64,000 nucleotides of DNA from Portunus trituberculatus. Taxonomy: Eukaryota > Arthropoda > Malacostraca > Decapoda > Portunidae. Of this stretch, positions 46,848 to 64,000 are shown one piece after another. The translations under genes were made by a program, and so were the position numbers. Under the pieces are notes generated by a model. It was given only the letters and a program-made list of their open reading frames with translations, was not told where the DNA came from and ran no database searches. Within the stretch, counting starts at the first letter, position 1; each line of letters opens with the position of its first letter. The stretch lies in contig NC_059277.1 of NCBI RefSeq assembly GCF_017591435.1, positions 3,210,001 to 3,274,000 on the forward strand. Direction: 5' to 3'.

Positions 46848-48480
46848 AGGTGCTTTCTTCCTTCCATTTTCTTTTTCATTTTTTCTTGATATCTTACGTT
46901 TTCAACATTTTTACTTTTTCCACGAGGGGAGAAATGAGTTATGGCATCCTCGTCGTGCAGAAACACCTCCAAGGTTTGTACGTATCTTGCTTTGTTCATG
47001 TGCTATTTTTCGTTTCTCCCTCCTAGTAGTTTTCTCTCAGTTTTCAAAGCTAACAGTAAAACTATGGAGGATAAATTTTCGTTTTCACATTTGTTTGCAG
47101 TTTCTCCATCAGCTTTACACTCGACCTATGCTCATCAGATTTTTTGTATTTTTTTTTTTTTTATGGATTATTTTATGATTCCATTTTATGTGACATTTAT
47201 TTTTTCACACTTATTTTGGAATTGGTTTATTTCTTTCAGGTCGTAAGAAAAAAGTCGAAATATCCATGTCTGTTATATATATTTTTTTTTTTTGTGACTA
47301 TTTAATTCCAAATTTCTACACTTCCTATTCTTTTCATTCAATCCTTTATAAACTATTGTTCGACTTTCCTCTGCCTTTCCTTGGAAACTTCAAAATCAAC
47401 CTCTCTACCTCTATCTTCCTTCCCGAATATATCAAACGTACCCTTTTGTTCCAGGTGGCTGTTGGCCTCTTCCTCTGCATTATTTCATTCATCCCGAGAA
47501 ATCAGCTCCGCATTGCTCGTTTCCCCCCAAAGACATCTTTGTCTTCCAACACTGAAATATTTTTGTGCCACGTCTTCTATTCGTACAATATTTGTCTGCA
47601 CATGGCTGCCTCGGAGTATTTCTTAATTCCCTGTAGTGTATTTTCTCCTTTTTCCCTGACGTCTTCCGGCGATCTTGATTCGAGTTATATATCAAGCAAT
47701 CTCAATTTCATAGACGTCTCTTTTTTTCGTTGGTGCCCATGTATGTCACTTTCCTCCAAGTTCTCTTAACTTTCTCTCCACTTCCTCCTTACAGTTCTTT
47801 CCTCTTTTCACATTTCCTGCTGCTGATAATCCTCCTTCGCCTCACTGGCCTTGCTGGTCCATTTTCTCTTATAAAGGTTTCGTAAAAATAGCCGTAGAAG
47901 CACGCGGCCTTCATATTATTGTTCCAGTTGCTATAGAAGTATTTTATTCTTCGAAATTTACTTTAGAAATAGTAATCGACTTCTTTTCTTATATTTTATT
48001 GCACTTTTGTCACAATTTACGCTTCCAGCAAATCGTGAAAAGTGTGTCGAAATTTTCTCTGGGAATTCCAGTTACTTTGTCTGGGAAATTCAAGGACAAG
48101 GGTTTCTCCTTTCAGTCTCCACTGTCTGGAGCTCCGAGCTTTCCATTCCTTTGAAGAAAAATTCTAGTCTTATTACCAATACATCAGTGTGTCTCTTTCT
48201 CCTCCTTGCTTTATTTCACCGAGGAATTGAAAGAAATGCAAAATGGCCTGGAGTTTCAGCGCAGACTTGCGACACAACCAGGAGAGAAGCTCTGGCTAAT
48301 GCACGTGGAGGCAGGAAGACTTATTCAGCCACTAACAAGGTTTTACGGTGACATTGCTTGGTTGTAGCTCCACCCTCCTATCAGCCTCTCGTGTCTCCCT
48401 CTTAGATATACCAATCACCGTCTCCTCTTCCGGGGTTCTATAGTGAGGCGAGGTGAAGTAGGTCGAGGATGCAGCTTCTT
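46844..48480. other. T-rich unique stretch, no gene accepted
   Basis: An ATG at 47266 opens 167 codons to 47769 in T-rich DNA. The product is hydrophobic (starts MSVIYIFFFCDYL) and recognisable as no family. T-rich strands yield such frames readily because stop codons need A or G. A further open stretch at 48007-48351 lacks an ATG at its start. Confidence 0.45.
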
Positions 48481-48910
48481 GTTATAGAATGTAAAGACGA
48501 TATCATTTTAATGTCATTTTAATGACAAGGAAATATTAAGATAAAAAGATGTTCGGAAATGTTAAGGTAATATGGTTTTAAAAGATATCCAAATGGTGTG
48601 ATGGTTGGGAAACGTTTAGAAAGGTTTCGGTGTTAGGAAATGTAGGCCAAGTGATATTAAGATAATAATGTATTAGTTAAAAGAAAGGTTTAGGTGGCAA
48701 GAACTGTGGAGATTAAATTATTTTAGAAAAAAAGCATGATATCAGAAAAACGATGAAATGTAAGGAAACTAATACAATGATAGTAAAATATTCATGATCA
48801 TATTAAATGATGATTATGCTAAATGTTATAAGATAATGAAGATGTCAGGCAAAGTTATGATATTAAGAAAATGTAAAGATGAAATTCTGTTAAAAAATGT
48901 TGAGATGAAA
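48481..48910. repeat. Cryptic repeats of an AAATATTAAGATAA motif
   Basis: AAATATTAAGATAA (48531), AAATGTTAAGGTAA (48557), TGATATTAAGATAA (48652) and TGATATTAAGAAAATG (48860) recur with irregular spacing in A/G/T-biased sequence. GGAAATGTWAGG strings lie between them. This looks like a decayed tandem repeat. Confidence 0.4.
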
Positions 48911-49503
48911 AGGAATACATAAATACATGCAGAAGTTGGACTAAAACATGCAAAGAAGGAAAATGCAGAATGTAAAGAACGAAGTGCTTCAAAAATGAGA
49001 AATACAAAATTGTAATAATTGTAATATTGTAAACGAAAGAAGTAATGATTTAAGATGAGAAATGAAAAAGGAGAGAGATTTGACAACGAAAAAAATATAG
49101 ATTATCATACGAAAAAAAACACAAAGCAATAAAAAAAATTGAAAGCTAAGTGCAAAGAACAAACAGCAAACTAATGATGAAAACTGAAAAAAAAACTCAA
49201 GTAGAAGGGAGGAAAGGGGCGGAAACCAGAGAGAGAGAGAGAGATGGAGAAAGAGAGAGGAGAGGAGAGGAGAGGTGGTTCTGTGAAATACTAAAAACCT
49301 CAATTGATAACCCCTCTGCTGTCGACCACTCTTGTAACTTTTTCCCCCTTTCATGAATAATTAGAGGAGTTTATATAGTAAGTAGTGGCCTTGGGTTCCT
49401 TCGTCATGATCGCCACGAAGCCAGAGTTTAAAGAGAATATTTCCATTACTGAGATACTATTGTATTTTCTAAAGTTATCGTTTTGTCCTGACTTACAGTA
49501 CCT
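48911..49503. other. A-rich unique stretch
   Basis: A-rich plus strand with short A runs. (AG)8 lies at 49229-49244 and (GAGAG)-like text at 49255-49275. No gene. Confidence 0.55.
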
Positions 49504-49990
49504 AGCTCTTCCTTCCTTCCCTTCTTCATTTTTTCCTTCCTTCCTTCCTTCCTTCCGGGCTAATGTGGGAGATTCATGATCATAGCACAGCATTAGATTA
49601 AAATTCCTTCCTTCCTTCCTTCCTTCCTTTCTATCTTTTCTTACTTTGTGACTGCTTTCTTTCTTCCTTCCATCTTTTCTATTTTCTATTTTCTTTCCCT
49701 TCCATCTGTTCTTCCTCCCTTGTTTCTTTCTTTCCTTTCGTCTATTCTTTTCCTTTCTCTCCGCCTTGCATTCATTCACTGATTCCTTCGTCCGTGACTT
49801 TCCTAGGGATTTTTTTCTTATCCTTTTTTATCCTTTATTTCCTTTCTTTCCTTCTTCATTTTTCACTTCTTTCCTTTCTTTCCTCCCTTTCTGCCCTCCT
49901 TCCTTCCTTCCTTCCTTCCTTCCATTCTTTCTTTCTTTCTTTCTTTCTTCCTTCCTTCCTTCCTCTTTTTGTTCCTTCCTTCCTTTCTTT
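49504..49990. repeat. Interrupted TTCC/TTTC tetranucleotide domain
   Basis: TTCC runs occur at 49509-49521, 49533-49556, 49604-49630, 49899-49923, 49947-49964 and 49972-49985, and TTTC at 49926-49948. Everything in between is pyrimidine-rich except a unique 47-bp island (49557-49603). Confidence 0.9.
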
Positions 49991-50394
49991 CTCTCCCCTT
50001 CATCCCTCATTAACTAATTGACTCATTTATCTGTTCACCTGTTCATCTTCTCGTTGTGTCTTTCTTCCTTCTGTGTCCCATTCTTTATTCTTCCTCTTTC
50101 CTTACCGTCCCCTCTTGCATCCTCCTTCCCTTCCCTCCTTCCCTCTCTCTCGTCCCTCTTTACATTTTCCTTCATTATTACATTCCTTTACTAACATATC
50201 CACATTATTTTTCCATCTCTCCTTTCTCTCACTCCAATCTATTCTCCCTCCTTCCTTTGCAACTTTTCCCTTACATTCACCGTTTAACCTTCCCTTCTTC
50301 CTTCCTCCTTTCGGATCTCCACCGCAGATTGTGGGTTGAGGAGGAAAGATGGGCAGGTGGTGGTAGTAGTAGTAGTGGTAGTGGTGGTGTTGGT
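49991..50394. other. Pyrimidine-rich unique stretch
   Basis: T/C-rich to 50330, then a short (AGT)n/(GGT)n patch at 50358-50395. No gene. Confidence 0.55.
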
Positions 50395-50525
50395 TTGGCC
50401 GGATAGGTTGAAATGTTTGGGGGAGATAGGAGGCTTGGAATTGGTGAAATGTATTGGTTTGGGGAGATAATGGGTCTCGAGTAGGGAGAAATATTGGGAG
50501 ATACGATAGAGATTGAAACTTAAAG
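50395..50525. repeat. Diverged G-rich direct repeats
   Basis: GAAATGTTTGGGGGAGATA (50410), GAAATGTATTGGTTTGGGGA with GATA following (50445) and GAAATATTGGGAGATA (50488) are related units spaced 35 and 43 bp apart. A remnant GAAAC lies at 50515. Confidence 0.5.
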
Positions 50526-50669
50526 GAGGAAATGGGGAACGTCATGCGAAAGGAAACAGCGGTGGTGGGAAATAGCGAAATATTGTAGCGCTGAAGGAGA
50601 AAGTTTGGTTGTGATAGTTGAAAGAATGAGCTTTTACGAAGAGCAAACAGGGAGGTTAGATTAGTTAAG

Positions 50670-50674
<5 letters not shown>

Positions 50675-50747
<73 letters not shown>
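50675..50747. repeat. (AC)36 microsatellite
   Basis: Perfect 73-bp array with two short AC remnants just after it (50751 and 50761). Confidence 0.98.
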
Positions 50748-50748
<1 letters not shown>

Positions 50749-50882
50749 CCACACACACCCACACACACCTTAATTAGCTGGGATAGCTTGGTTCATTAGC
50801 TTCTTAGCGCCGTCAGCAAATGGTAGAGGTCGGTCTGACTGAAAGCCTTGGATTCCTCTTCTCCCTCTTCCTCCTACTTTAG

Positions 50883-50883
<1 letters not shown>

Positions 50884-50967
<84 letters not shown>
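50884..50967. repeat. (GATA)10(GA)22 compound microsatellite
   Basis: GATA units to 50923, then GA units to 50967, then an A run. Same layout and same order as 33376-33467. Confidence 0.97.

Positions 50968-53272
<2,305 letters not shown>

Positions 53273-53327
<55 letters not shown>
53273..53327. repeat. (TG)27 microsatellite
   Basis: Perfect 55-bp array. Confidence 0.98.
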
Positions 53328-53328
<1 letters not shown>

Positions 53329-53511
53329 GGAGTTTTTGTTTTTTTCTTGAACTACGTTATGGAATTATTATCATGGCGAAATTACTCACCAAGAGGTAGA
53401 CGGCCGAGGCATGGAGGGGAATATTCCGTTCATTGCATGTGGATTGGACGCCACTCAGAACGCAAAACAGGTTCCTGCGCACCTTATCACATATGCATAA
53501 CCAATTCACAC

Positions 53512-53908
<397 letters not shown>

Positions 53909-53951
<43 letters not shown>
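53909..53951. repeat. (AC)21 tail of the SINE
   Basis: A perfect 43-bp AC array starts at the last base of the SINE body and probably serves as its 3' tail. Confidence 0.95.
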
Positions 53952-53952
<1 letters not shown>

Positions 53953-54224
53953 CAGGCGACCGAGGTGAATTACACACACGTCGCGGTAGAATTAATGAAG
54001 CAGTGTGCAGTAGTCAGCGCAACACAATAAAAGCAGCCGCCAACCCATTGATCAAGCTGAACAAACGTGCAAATTCAAGGGAAGGAAAGAAATACGCGTG
54101 CATGTTCTTACCCTCAGCGGTATGCTTTGCCAAGGGTGTGGCCGCTGTTACACCTCCAATTACCATATGACACCTATACCTTTACCTGCTGACTGCCCAC
54201 GTCACGCCAAGGTGTGTGCGTGTG

Positions 54225-54226
<2 letters not shown>

Positions 54227-54310
<84 letters not shown>
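54227..54310. repeat. (TC)42 microsatellite
   Basis: Perfect 84-bp array preceded by GTGTGTGCGTGTGAG. Confidence 0.98.
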
Positions 54311-54312
<2 letters not shown>

Positions 54313-55022
54313 GAAGAATAGGTAACACATAATCGATATTTAATCGTCAAAGCGTTACTCGTGCTCCTTTCGTTGGTAAAATGTTCAACTTCATGGTTTG
54401 TTTGATTCATAAATAATAATGTATTTTCGTAGAAAAAAATTTCTTATATGAATTTGATTTCCTAAATATATTTGACATAGTAAGAAGGTGTTTCTTCCGT
54501 TACTCAGAGTCAACGTTCATATTTCAATTTCCGTTTCTAAACATAGAAGTGTGTCTTGAAAAAGAAAGCTATTCATTATTCATTCCTTAATCTCAAGAGA
54601 GTTGAGAGTAGTTTTACTGGCTGTAGTGTTATTGCACATTCCTTTAGTTACTATCCATTATATACTTTCCAGACCATTCACAAGGAAAGTATTGTGTGGT
54701 GCAGTGAGGACTTACGTCGCATCATTCATGTATTAAGCTTTGGATAGTCTGCTCCTTCACTATTACAGTCAAGTACTCAGTCCCTGTGAAGGGCAACGCT
54801 GTACCTCTGTATTTCCTTGTCACCAGGGCGCCCCTCGGGGAACTCTGAAATTAGTGTGCTGGAAAGTTAGCCAGAAATCCATTAGTAAGAGTTTGATTCA
54901 CCTGGAGGGACTATTTAAGTCACATGTTCCCTGCAAGAAAGTGAAATGTGCCTGACAGAAGTGGTCTTCAGCGCTGCGAGGGAAATGCGAATTGAAAGAT
55001 GCTTGCACACACATAAACACAT

Positions 55023-55026
<4 letters not shown>
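54311..55026. other. Unique stretch
   Basis: AT-rich to 54700, balanced after. No gene recognised. Confidence 0.55.

Positions 55027-55103
<77 letters not shown>
55027..55103. repeat. (AC)38 microsatellite
   Basis: Perfect 77-bp array approached by ACACACATAAACACATGCAA. Confidence 0.98.
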
Positions 55104-55104
<1 letters not shown>

Positions 55105-55232
55105 CACTCTTGACATGTGTAGCTCACATCATACAGATCGTAAGCCAGGGAAGAATAATGTTGTTAGGGTGAGTGCTCTATTGGTATTGATCGTCGAAAC
55201 GAGCAGCTCTCCTTATATTATGTAGCAGTTGG

Positions 55233-55258
55233 GAGAGAGAGAGAGAGAGAGAGAGAGA
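55233..55258. repeat. (GA)13 microsatellite
   Basis: Perfect 26-bp array. Confidence 0.98.
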
Positions 55259-55667
55259 TGCTCGTGACAATATATTCTCTCCTATGGAAGTAAGACATTA
55301 GTTCAAGCACGTTCTCGTTTTTAGCCCATGGGAGTGACAAATTGCTTGTTTCTTAGGATCGATACGGTAGGGCAAGATGTGTACAAAATTTATCTGTGTT
55401 GCACTTCTCCCGACCTCTCCCTCTCTCACACACTCCAGTACAAACCTGCAGTGTACACAATTGAATGCATAATTGTATGAATATGTATGAATCGGAACGT
55501 AGTCATGAATATAAACAAACTACATTCAAAGCATACCGGGAATTTTTGCTTCACGGTAATTTAAGATTTTAATCGAAACGGGAATTTCAAGTATGTGGAA
55601 TGATTATAAGAGAGGGAGACAGCAGGTAGGCTTTTTTATTTCAACCAGTACAGTAGTGTGGTTTATA
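55259..55667. other. Unique stretch
   Basis: No feature seen. Confidence 0.55.
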
Positions 55668-55694
55668 ATAGTAGTAGTAGTAGCAGTAGTAGTT

Positions 55695-55755
<61 letters not shown>

Positions 55756-55770
55756 CAGCAGCAGCAGCAG
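55668..55770. repeat. (TAG)n(CAG)5 trinucleotide array
   Basis: TAG units with two early interruptions (CAG, TTG) are clean from 55696 to 55755 and then switch to CAG units. The following 90 bp keep a loose AGT/AGC flavour. Confidence 0.96.
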
Positions 55771-55908
55771 AAACAATAATAGCAGCTTCAGCATTAGCAA
55801 CTTTAGTAGCAGATGAAGATGTAACGATAGTAGTGGTGATATTCGTAGTAGTAAAAAACAATAATGTTAATGATAATAGTAATATGAAAATTAATTATAA
55901 AATGATAA

Positions 55909-55910
55909 TG

Positions 55911-55958
<48 letters not shown>
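55909..55958. repeat. (AAT)16 microsatellite
   Basis: Clean AAT run within a wider AAT/GAT-rich stretch (55858-55998). Confidence 0.95.
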
Positions 55959-55998
55959 TTGATAATTATAATAACCATGATGATAATAATAATAAACA

Positions 55999-56325
55999 CA
56001 TTAATAAAAGAATGGTTGAAGATTTTTATTCTGGCATTATGTCAGGGTATCCCAACATATCATTGTTCTCCAAACCCTCTTTATATTTATCGCTGCGACT
56101 GAGGCCCTAGAAAGTTACCGTGGCTTTTTTTCAGTAGAATGATATCAAAGCCTGGTGTGTTTTTGTGCGTGAGGGAAAAAACTGCATTGGATTTCCACCT
56201 CTGTGTTCATCCTCATTATCTCACTTCACATTATTTGGCAGTGATTCGTATTAGCGCCAATTTTTACCTCATTTGCAATATTTCGAAGCATGGAACCCAG
56301 TTTTTGAGCATTCGTTCCTATATCC
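55999..56325. other. Unique stretch
   Basis: No feature seen. Confidence 0.55.
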
Positions 56326-56381
56326 TGTGTGTGTGTGTGGGTGGGTGGGTGGGTGGGTGGGTTTGTTTGTCTATTTGTTGA

Positions 56382-56436
<55 letters not shown>
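56326..56436. repeat. (TG)7(GTGG)6 and (TG)26 compound
   Basis: TG units become GTGG/GGGT units (56338-56362) and then GTTT. After 20 bp a perfect TG array occupies 56384-56436. Confidence 0.96.
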
Positions 56437-58452
<2,016 letters not shown>

Positions 58453-59021
58453 TCTCTTCCATCTAACCACCACTGCCATATCCCTCGTGGTATTGCAGTA
58501 TAGAATATTAAACTCGCCGAGGAGAGGCCGGCTGCCACTATGACATTAAAGTAAACCCCGCACTTTCATGCACACTCGGGGCACCGGGGCAGCTGATATG
58601 CAGAACAGAGACGCGAGAAGTGCAGACCAGAGCCGCTAAACCTCCGTCGATACGTGAACTTTAACTCAGCATTGATCTTTGTCGATTCACGGAAAGAGCA
58701 ACGACGGCGTACAGAGGGCGACTAACAAGAACATAGAGAGTTTCAGTGCTTTAATTTCCACGTTTCGCAGGCTACATGATACATATTGCACCAGCCATAC
58801 AGTACTTCGCTTCCCAAACCCTCGTGAAGTCTGGAGACACGAGGTGAAGTGTTGTGTAGTCTTGTGAGAACAGTAGAATTTATCATTTCCTCTTGCCAGG
58901 AATTTCAAAGAATAAGGCGAGACGGAGTGAGGTAATTAATGTATCTTCCTAGCCTTTTCATTTAGTATTGTGTTTTTTTTTCTTGTATTTTTATCGCTTT
59001 CCTGTTAATCACTGACTTATT
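58453..59021. other. Unique stretch
   Basis: 58500-58640 is GC-balanced (GCCGAGGAGAGGCCGGC). No gene recognised. Confidence 0.55.
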
Positions 59022-59155
59022 TTTATACTATGTTGGCTTTTCACGGGAATTTATGGCCTAAAGAGGATACTTTTTGGGGTATCTCCTATCTCAAAACCCA
59101 CCCGCTAGGAATCCGTTGTCCCGAGTGAGGAAGCCCTACCTATATTCGGACCGTG
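59022..59155 (-). mobile_element. SINE family 1, head-less copy
   Basis: 134 bp align with the body of the element at 12041-12252 in the same orientation. Shared landmarks are CACGGGAATTT, GGATACTTTTTGGGGTA, CTCCTATCTCAAA, CCCACCCGCTAGGAA, CCCGAGTG and TTCGGACCGTG/CTCGGACCGTG. Similarity stops at GGACCGTG (59155). That is the 3' acceptor strand of the tRNA-like head in the other copy, so the A box, B box and most of the head are absent. This copy cannot be transcribed from its own promoter. Confidence 0.85.
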
Positions 59156-60417
<1,262 letters not shown>

Positions 60418-60484
60418 CCTCCTCCTCCTCCTCCTCCTCCTCCTCCTCCTCCTCCTCCTCCTCCTCCTCCTCCTCCTCCTCCTC
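60418..60484. repeat. (CCT)22 microsatellite
   Basis: Perfect 67-bp array after CCACCACCATCA. Confidence 0.97.
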
Positions 60485-60551
60485 CCCCTATTCCCCTTTC
60501 CCTTCCAGTTGTTCACACGCCACAACCCTTCCTCCCGGTCACTGCCCCCAA

Positions 60552-60553
<2 letters not shown>

Positions 60554-60620
<67 letters not shown>
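60554..60620. repeat. (CA)33 microsatellite
   Basis: Perfect 67-bp array between CCCCCAACT and TCCCCCC. Confidence 0.98.
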
Positions 60621-60622
<2 letters not shown>

Positions 60623-60879
60623 CCCCCAGCCAAAGAAAACACACACAGTTCCACGACAACGTACCAAACAGGATTGGCCAACCTGATGGGGAGAAAAAAA
60701 TTGAAACCTTGGGGGGAGGGAGAAAAATATTTTGGTCGTGAATTTATGAAGAATGTGCGAGCAGTTTACTATTATTGTTACCACTATTTTATTGTTGTTG
60801 TTGTTTTGGTTTCTCCTCTTCCTCCATTCTCCCTCCTCCTTCCTCCCTCCTCCCACCTCCCTCTTCTTCTACTTCTCCC

Positions 60880-60934
60880 CCCTCCTCCTCCTACTCCTCC
60901 TCCTCCTCCTCCTCCTCCTCCTCCTCCTCCTCCT
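60880..60934. repeat. (CCT)17 microsatellite
   Basis: CCT units with one ACT interruption near 60893, embedded in 100 bp of C/T-rich sequence. Confidence 0.95.
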
Positions 60935-60982
60935 CTTTTCTTCATTATTTTTCTTTTCCTTCTTTTCATTAATTAAGGTAAA

Positions 60983-61040
60983 AGTAGTAGTAGTAGTAGT
61001 ACTAGTAATAATAGTAGTAGTAGTAGTAGTAATGATAATT
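60983..61040. repeat. Imperfect (AGT)n array
   Basis: AGT units broken by ACTAGTAATAAT near 61000-61012. Confidence 0.92.
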
Positions 61041-61371
61041 TTCTAGCACTATTGTATAATGTTTACCTTTTTTTCACATACTTCCCCGTGTCATGTCATC
61101 TCTCGCCAAGCACAGTAGGACAAAACAAACACACTTAGGGAAAGGTGTGGGAGAAAAGAAAGGGTAGGAGATTAATAATGAAATAAAGACGAGGGCGGAG
61201 GCTCATTCTGCTCAAAGATTTCCCCGAGGACAATGTAGTGGCGGCAGTGGTGGTGGTGTTGGCGGCAGCTGCGGAATACTGTATTGTTGCGCTAGTGAAT
61301 TGCAGGTGTGAGCCTCAGATGGAGTGACAGATGCTGTAAAAATGAATGATATTGGTGATACATTCTTTTAG
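61041..61371. other. Unique stretch
   Basis: A GGCGGCAGTGGTGGTGGTG-like triplet patch lies at 61240-61270. Otherwise featureless. Confidence 0.55.

Positions 61372-61434
<63 letters not shown>
61372..61434. repeat. (GTA)21 microsatellite
   Basis: Perfect 63-bp array, followed by decayed GGT and AGT units to about 61600. Confidence 0.97.
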
Positions 61435-61814
61435 ATGGTGATGGTGGTGTAATAACAACAGCTTATGTATAAGGTGGGAATATTTTCCTGTAGTTGTTGT
61501 TGGTCTCCTTCCTCTTCTTGATGTTTTGGTGGTGGTGTTGGTGATGGTGGTAATAGTAGCGTCAGTAGTAGTAAGAGTAGGAGTATTAGCAGTAGCGGTA
61601 ACCGTGAAAAATAGTATAAACAGAAGTAGAGAGAGTTAAAGGTAATTGCAGTAGAAAATTAGAAGAAATTTAGTAATTATAAAATAACAGCACTAATGCT
61701 ATAAGGAAGTGATAATAATGCTCAAAATAGGCCATAATAAACAATAATAACAGTGCGGGCAAGGGTGAGTGCAGCAGGAAGATGAAGACAAACCACACCA
61801 CCTACAGCGCTCAG
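61435..61814. other. Decayed triplet tracts and unique sequence
   Basis: Scattered GGTGGTG and AGTAGTAG relics to 61640, then unique AT-rich DNA. Confidence 0.55.
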
Positions 61815-61856
61815 TGGCTCAGTGGTGGCGCAGCGCTGATCATAGGTTTGCGCTGC
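61815..61856 (+). other. A-box-like motif with adjoining hairpin
   Basis: TGGCTCAGTGG (61815-61825) fits the pol III A box. It is followed by GCAGCGC (61830-61836), which pairs with GCGCTGC (61850-61856) across a 13-nt loop. No B box follows at the expected distance. It could be the remnant of a tRNA-like SINE head, since an (AC)n tract lies 82 bp downstream as in the family 2 SINE, or a coincidence. Confidence 0.25.
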
Positions 61857-61935
61857 CCGCTCCTCGTCTGTCTTAATGCACCGCCACTTTGCATTTGCTT
61901 GAATTCTTAATGGCAGTGAGTTTCGTGAGGCAGTA

Positions 61936-61937
<2 letters not shown>

Positions 61938-62031
<94 letters not shown>
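61938..62031. repeat. (AC)47 microsatellite
   Basis: Perfect 94-bp array. Confidence 0.98.
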
Positions 62032-62033
<2 letters not shown>

Positions 62034-62555
62034 TATATTATAATTGCAGACCTGAAGCATTCTATTTTCTTTCTTTTTAATCATAATATATGTTTTCTTG
62101 TATCTTTACATGACTGACATAATGAATCTCAATGCATTATTATAAAGAAACAAGCATCAGTAAATTTCTGTAAACATTTATTTAAAATTCTATGCATACT
62201 ACGAAAAGAAACATGTGTAATTAATATTTCCTAATTATTTCACTCAACATTCAGAAAACTACACGAAATACATATTCTTAAGTAAACTTTAAAAGATAGA
62301 ATAAATGCAAGAAAATTTTGAACTAATCATTAGGAATCTACCGAATGATATTCATTACCTATTCATGAAGGGCGAAACCCCCGATACATCCTCCAATAAT
62401 CCATACCTTTAGTGGCTTAATGCCGCACCGTCAGCTCATTACCTGCGGCTCCCGATAAGTGTGCGAGACTCCGGCCGTGTTCACCTGTGCAGAAAAATGT
62501 GCTTCAGTACACCAAATAAAGATGAGCGTCTAGTCTGCGTACACCGTGAGGTTAC

Positions 62556-62558
<3 letters not shown>
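62032..62558. other. AT-rich unique stretch
   Basis: Balanced only at 62370-62480. No gene recognised. Confidence 0.55.

Positions 62559-62626
<68 letters not shown>
62559..62626. repeat. (GA)34 microsatellite
   Basis: Perfect 68-bp array. Confidence 0.98.
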
Positions 62627-62631
<5 letters not shown>

Positions 62632-62821
62632 CGATTAGTGGAATGACAGAACAGAAAGATTAAAGGATGACGTGGAATTAGGAAATAACAGGAATCAAAT
62701 GAAACAGAGGAAATAAAACTGAAACAAGAATTGAAATACACAAATATATATACTAAAACAATACATATATACTAAAACAAAGTGCATCTTTCAAAATAAG
62801 TAAAAAAGTATCAGTCCTCTT

Positions 62822-62984
<163 letters not shown>

Positions 62985-63127
62985 TACCCCATCCTCGCAG
63001 TCCCCTTCTAATTACAGTTCTATTTATCTTGTTTGGGAACCAGCACCTCAGTATGGCCTTTTTTAATCACAATTTATGTTGCCCTCGGCCGGTTTTTTTT
63101 TTTTTTTACCTTACATGAAACACACGA

Positions 63128-64000
<873 letters not shown>

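Noticed and set aside
47266..47769. 167-codon ATG frame with a hydrophobic product
   Set aside because: The strand is T-rich, which depletes stop codons and yields hydrophobic translations by default. Nothing resembles a membrane protein family.

Overview
The window looks like intergenic or deep-intronic DNA from a large arthropod genome, most likely a decapod crustacean (a crab is my best guess). The reasons are an AT-rich background, an extreme density of long near-perfect dinucleotide arrays, tRNA-derived SINEs, and no recognisable protein-coding gene in 64 kb. The taxon is an inference from repeat style, since no gene allows a direct placement. Nothing bacterial or viral was seen, and there is no CRISPR, IS element or rRNA.

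Simple repeats dominate. I count more than 50 (CT/GA)n arrays, most 40-174 bp long and together roughly 4 kb by hand tally. There are also about 20 (AC/GT)n arrays, five long (AT)n arrays, and many trinucleotide arrays (TCC/GGA, GTA/TAC, GGT, TTC, CTG). Several sit in repeated compound layouts: (TC)n(AC)n three times, (TC)n(TA)n twice and (GATA)n(GA)n twice. Long open frames such as Ser-Leu, Arg-Glu, Thr-His or Val-Cys strings are translations of these arrays, not genes.

Three families of interspersed repeats can be argued from the sequence alone. (1) A ~210-bp MITE-like element has inverted ends beginning TTAACCCCTTCAGTAC and occurs four times (10152-10365 +, 16695-16908 -, 17033-17225 +, 21464-21670 -). 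The TTAA termini suggest piggyBac-type mobilisation. (2) A SINE has a tRNA-like head at 12041-12252 (minus), and a second copy at 59022-59155 lacks the head. (3) A different tRNA-derived SINE lies at 53625-53908 with matching A and B boxes, a CAC anticodon arm and (AC)n on both sides.

Old, diverged tandem repeats also occur: a 28-bp-period minisatellite at 30295-30478 and looser duplications near 15.85-16.05, 31.2-31.58, 48.5-48.9 and 50.4-50.5 kb. Microsatellites cluster most densely at 6.1-11.6, 17.7-25.4, 32.1-39.7, 52.1-56.4 and 58.3-63.2 kb. The longest quieter stretches are 0.2-3.8, 12.6-17.7, 18.6-20.3, 40.1-42.2, 46.8-49.2 and 56.4-58.3 kb.

The only coding candidate I would test is a 49-codon frame with a good start context and a CAG|GT exit at 3608-3462 (minus). 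Its evidence is weak and it resembles no family I know.
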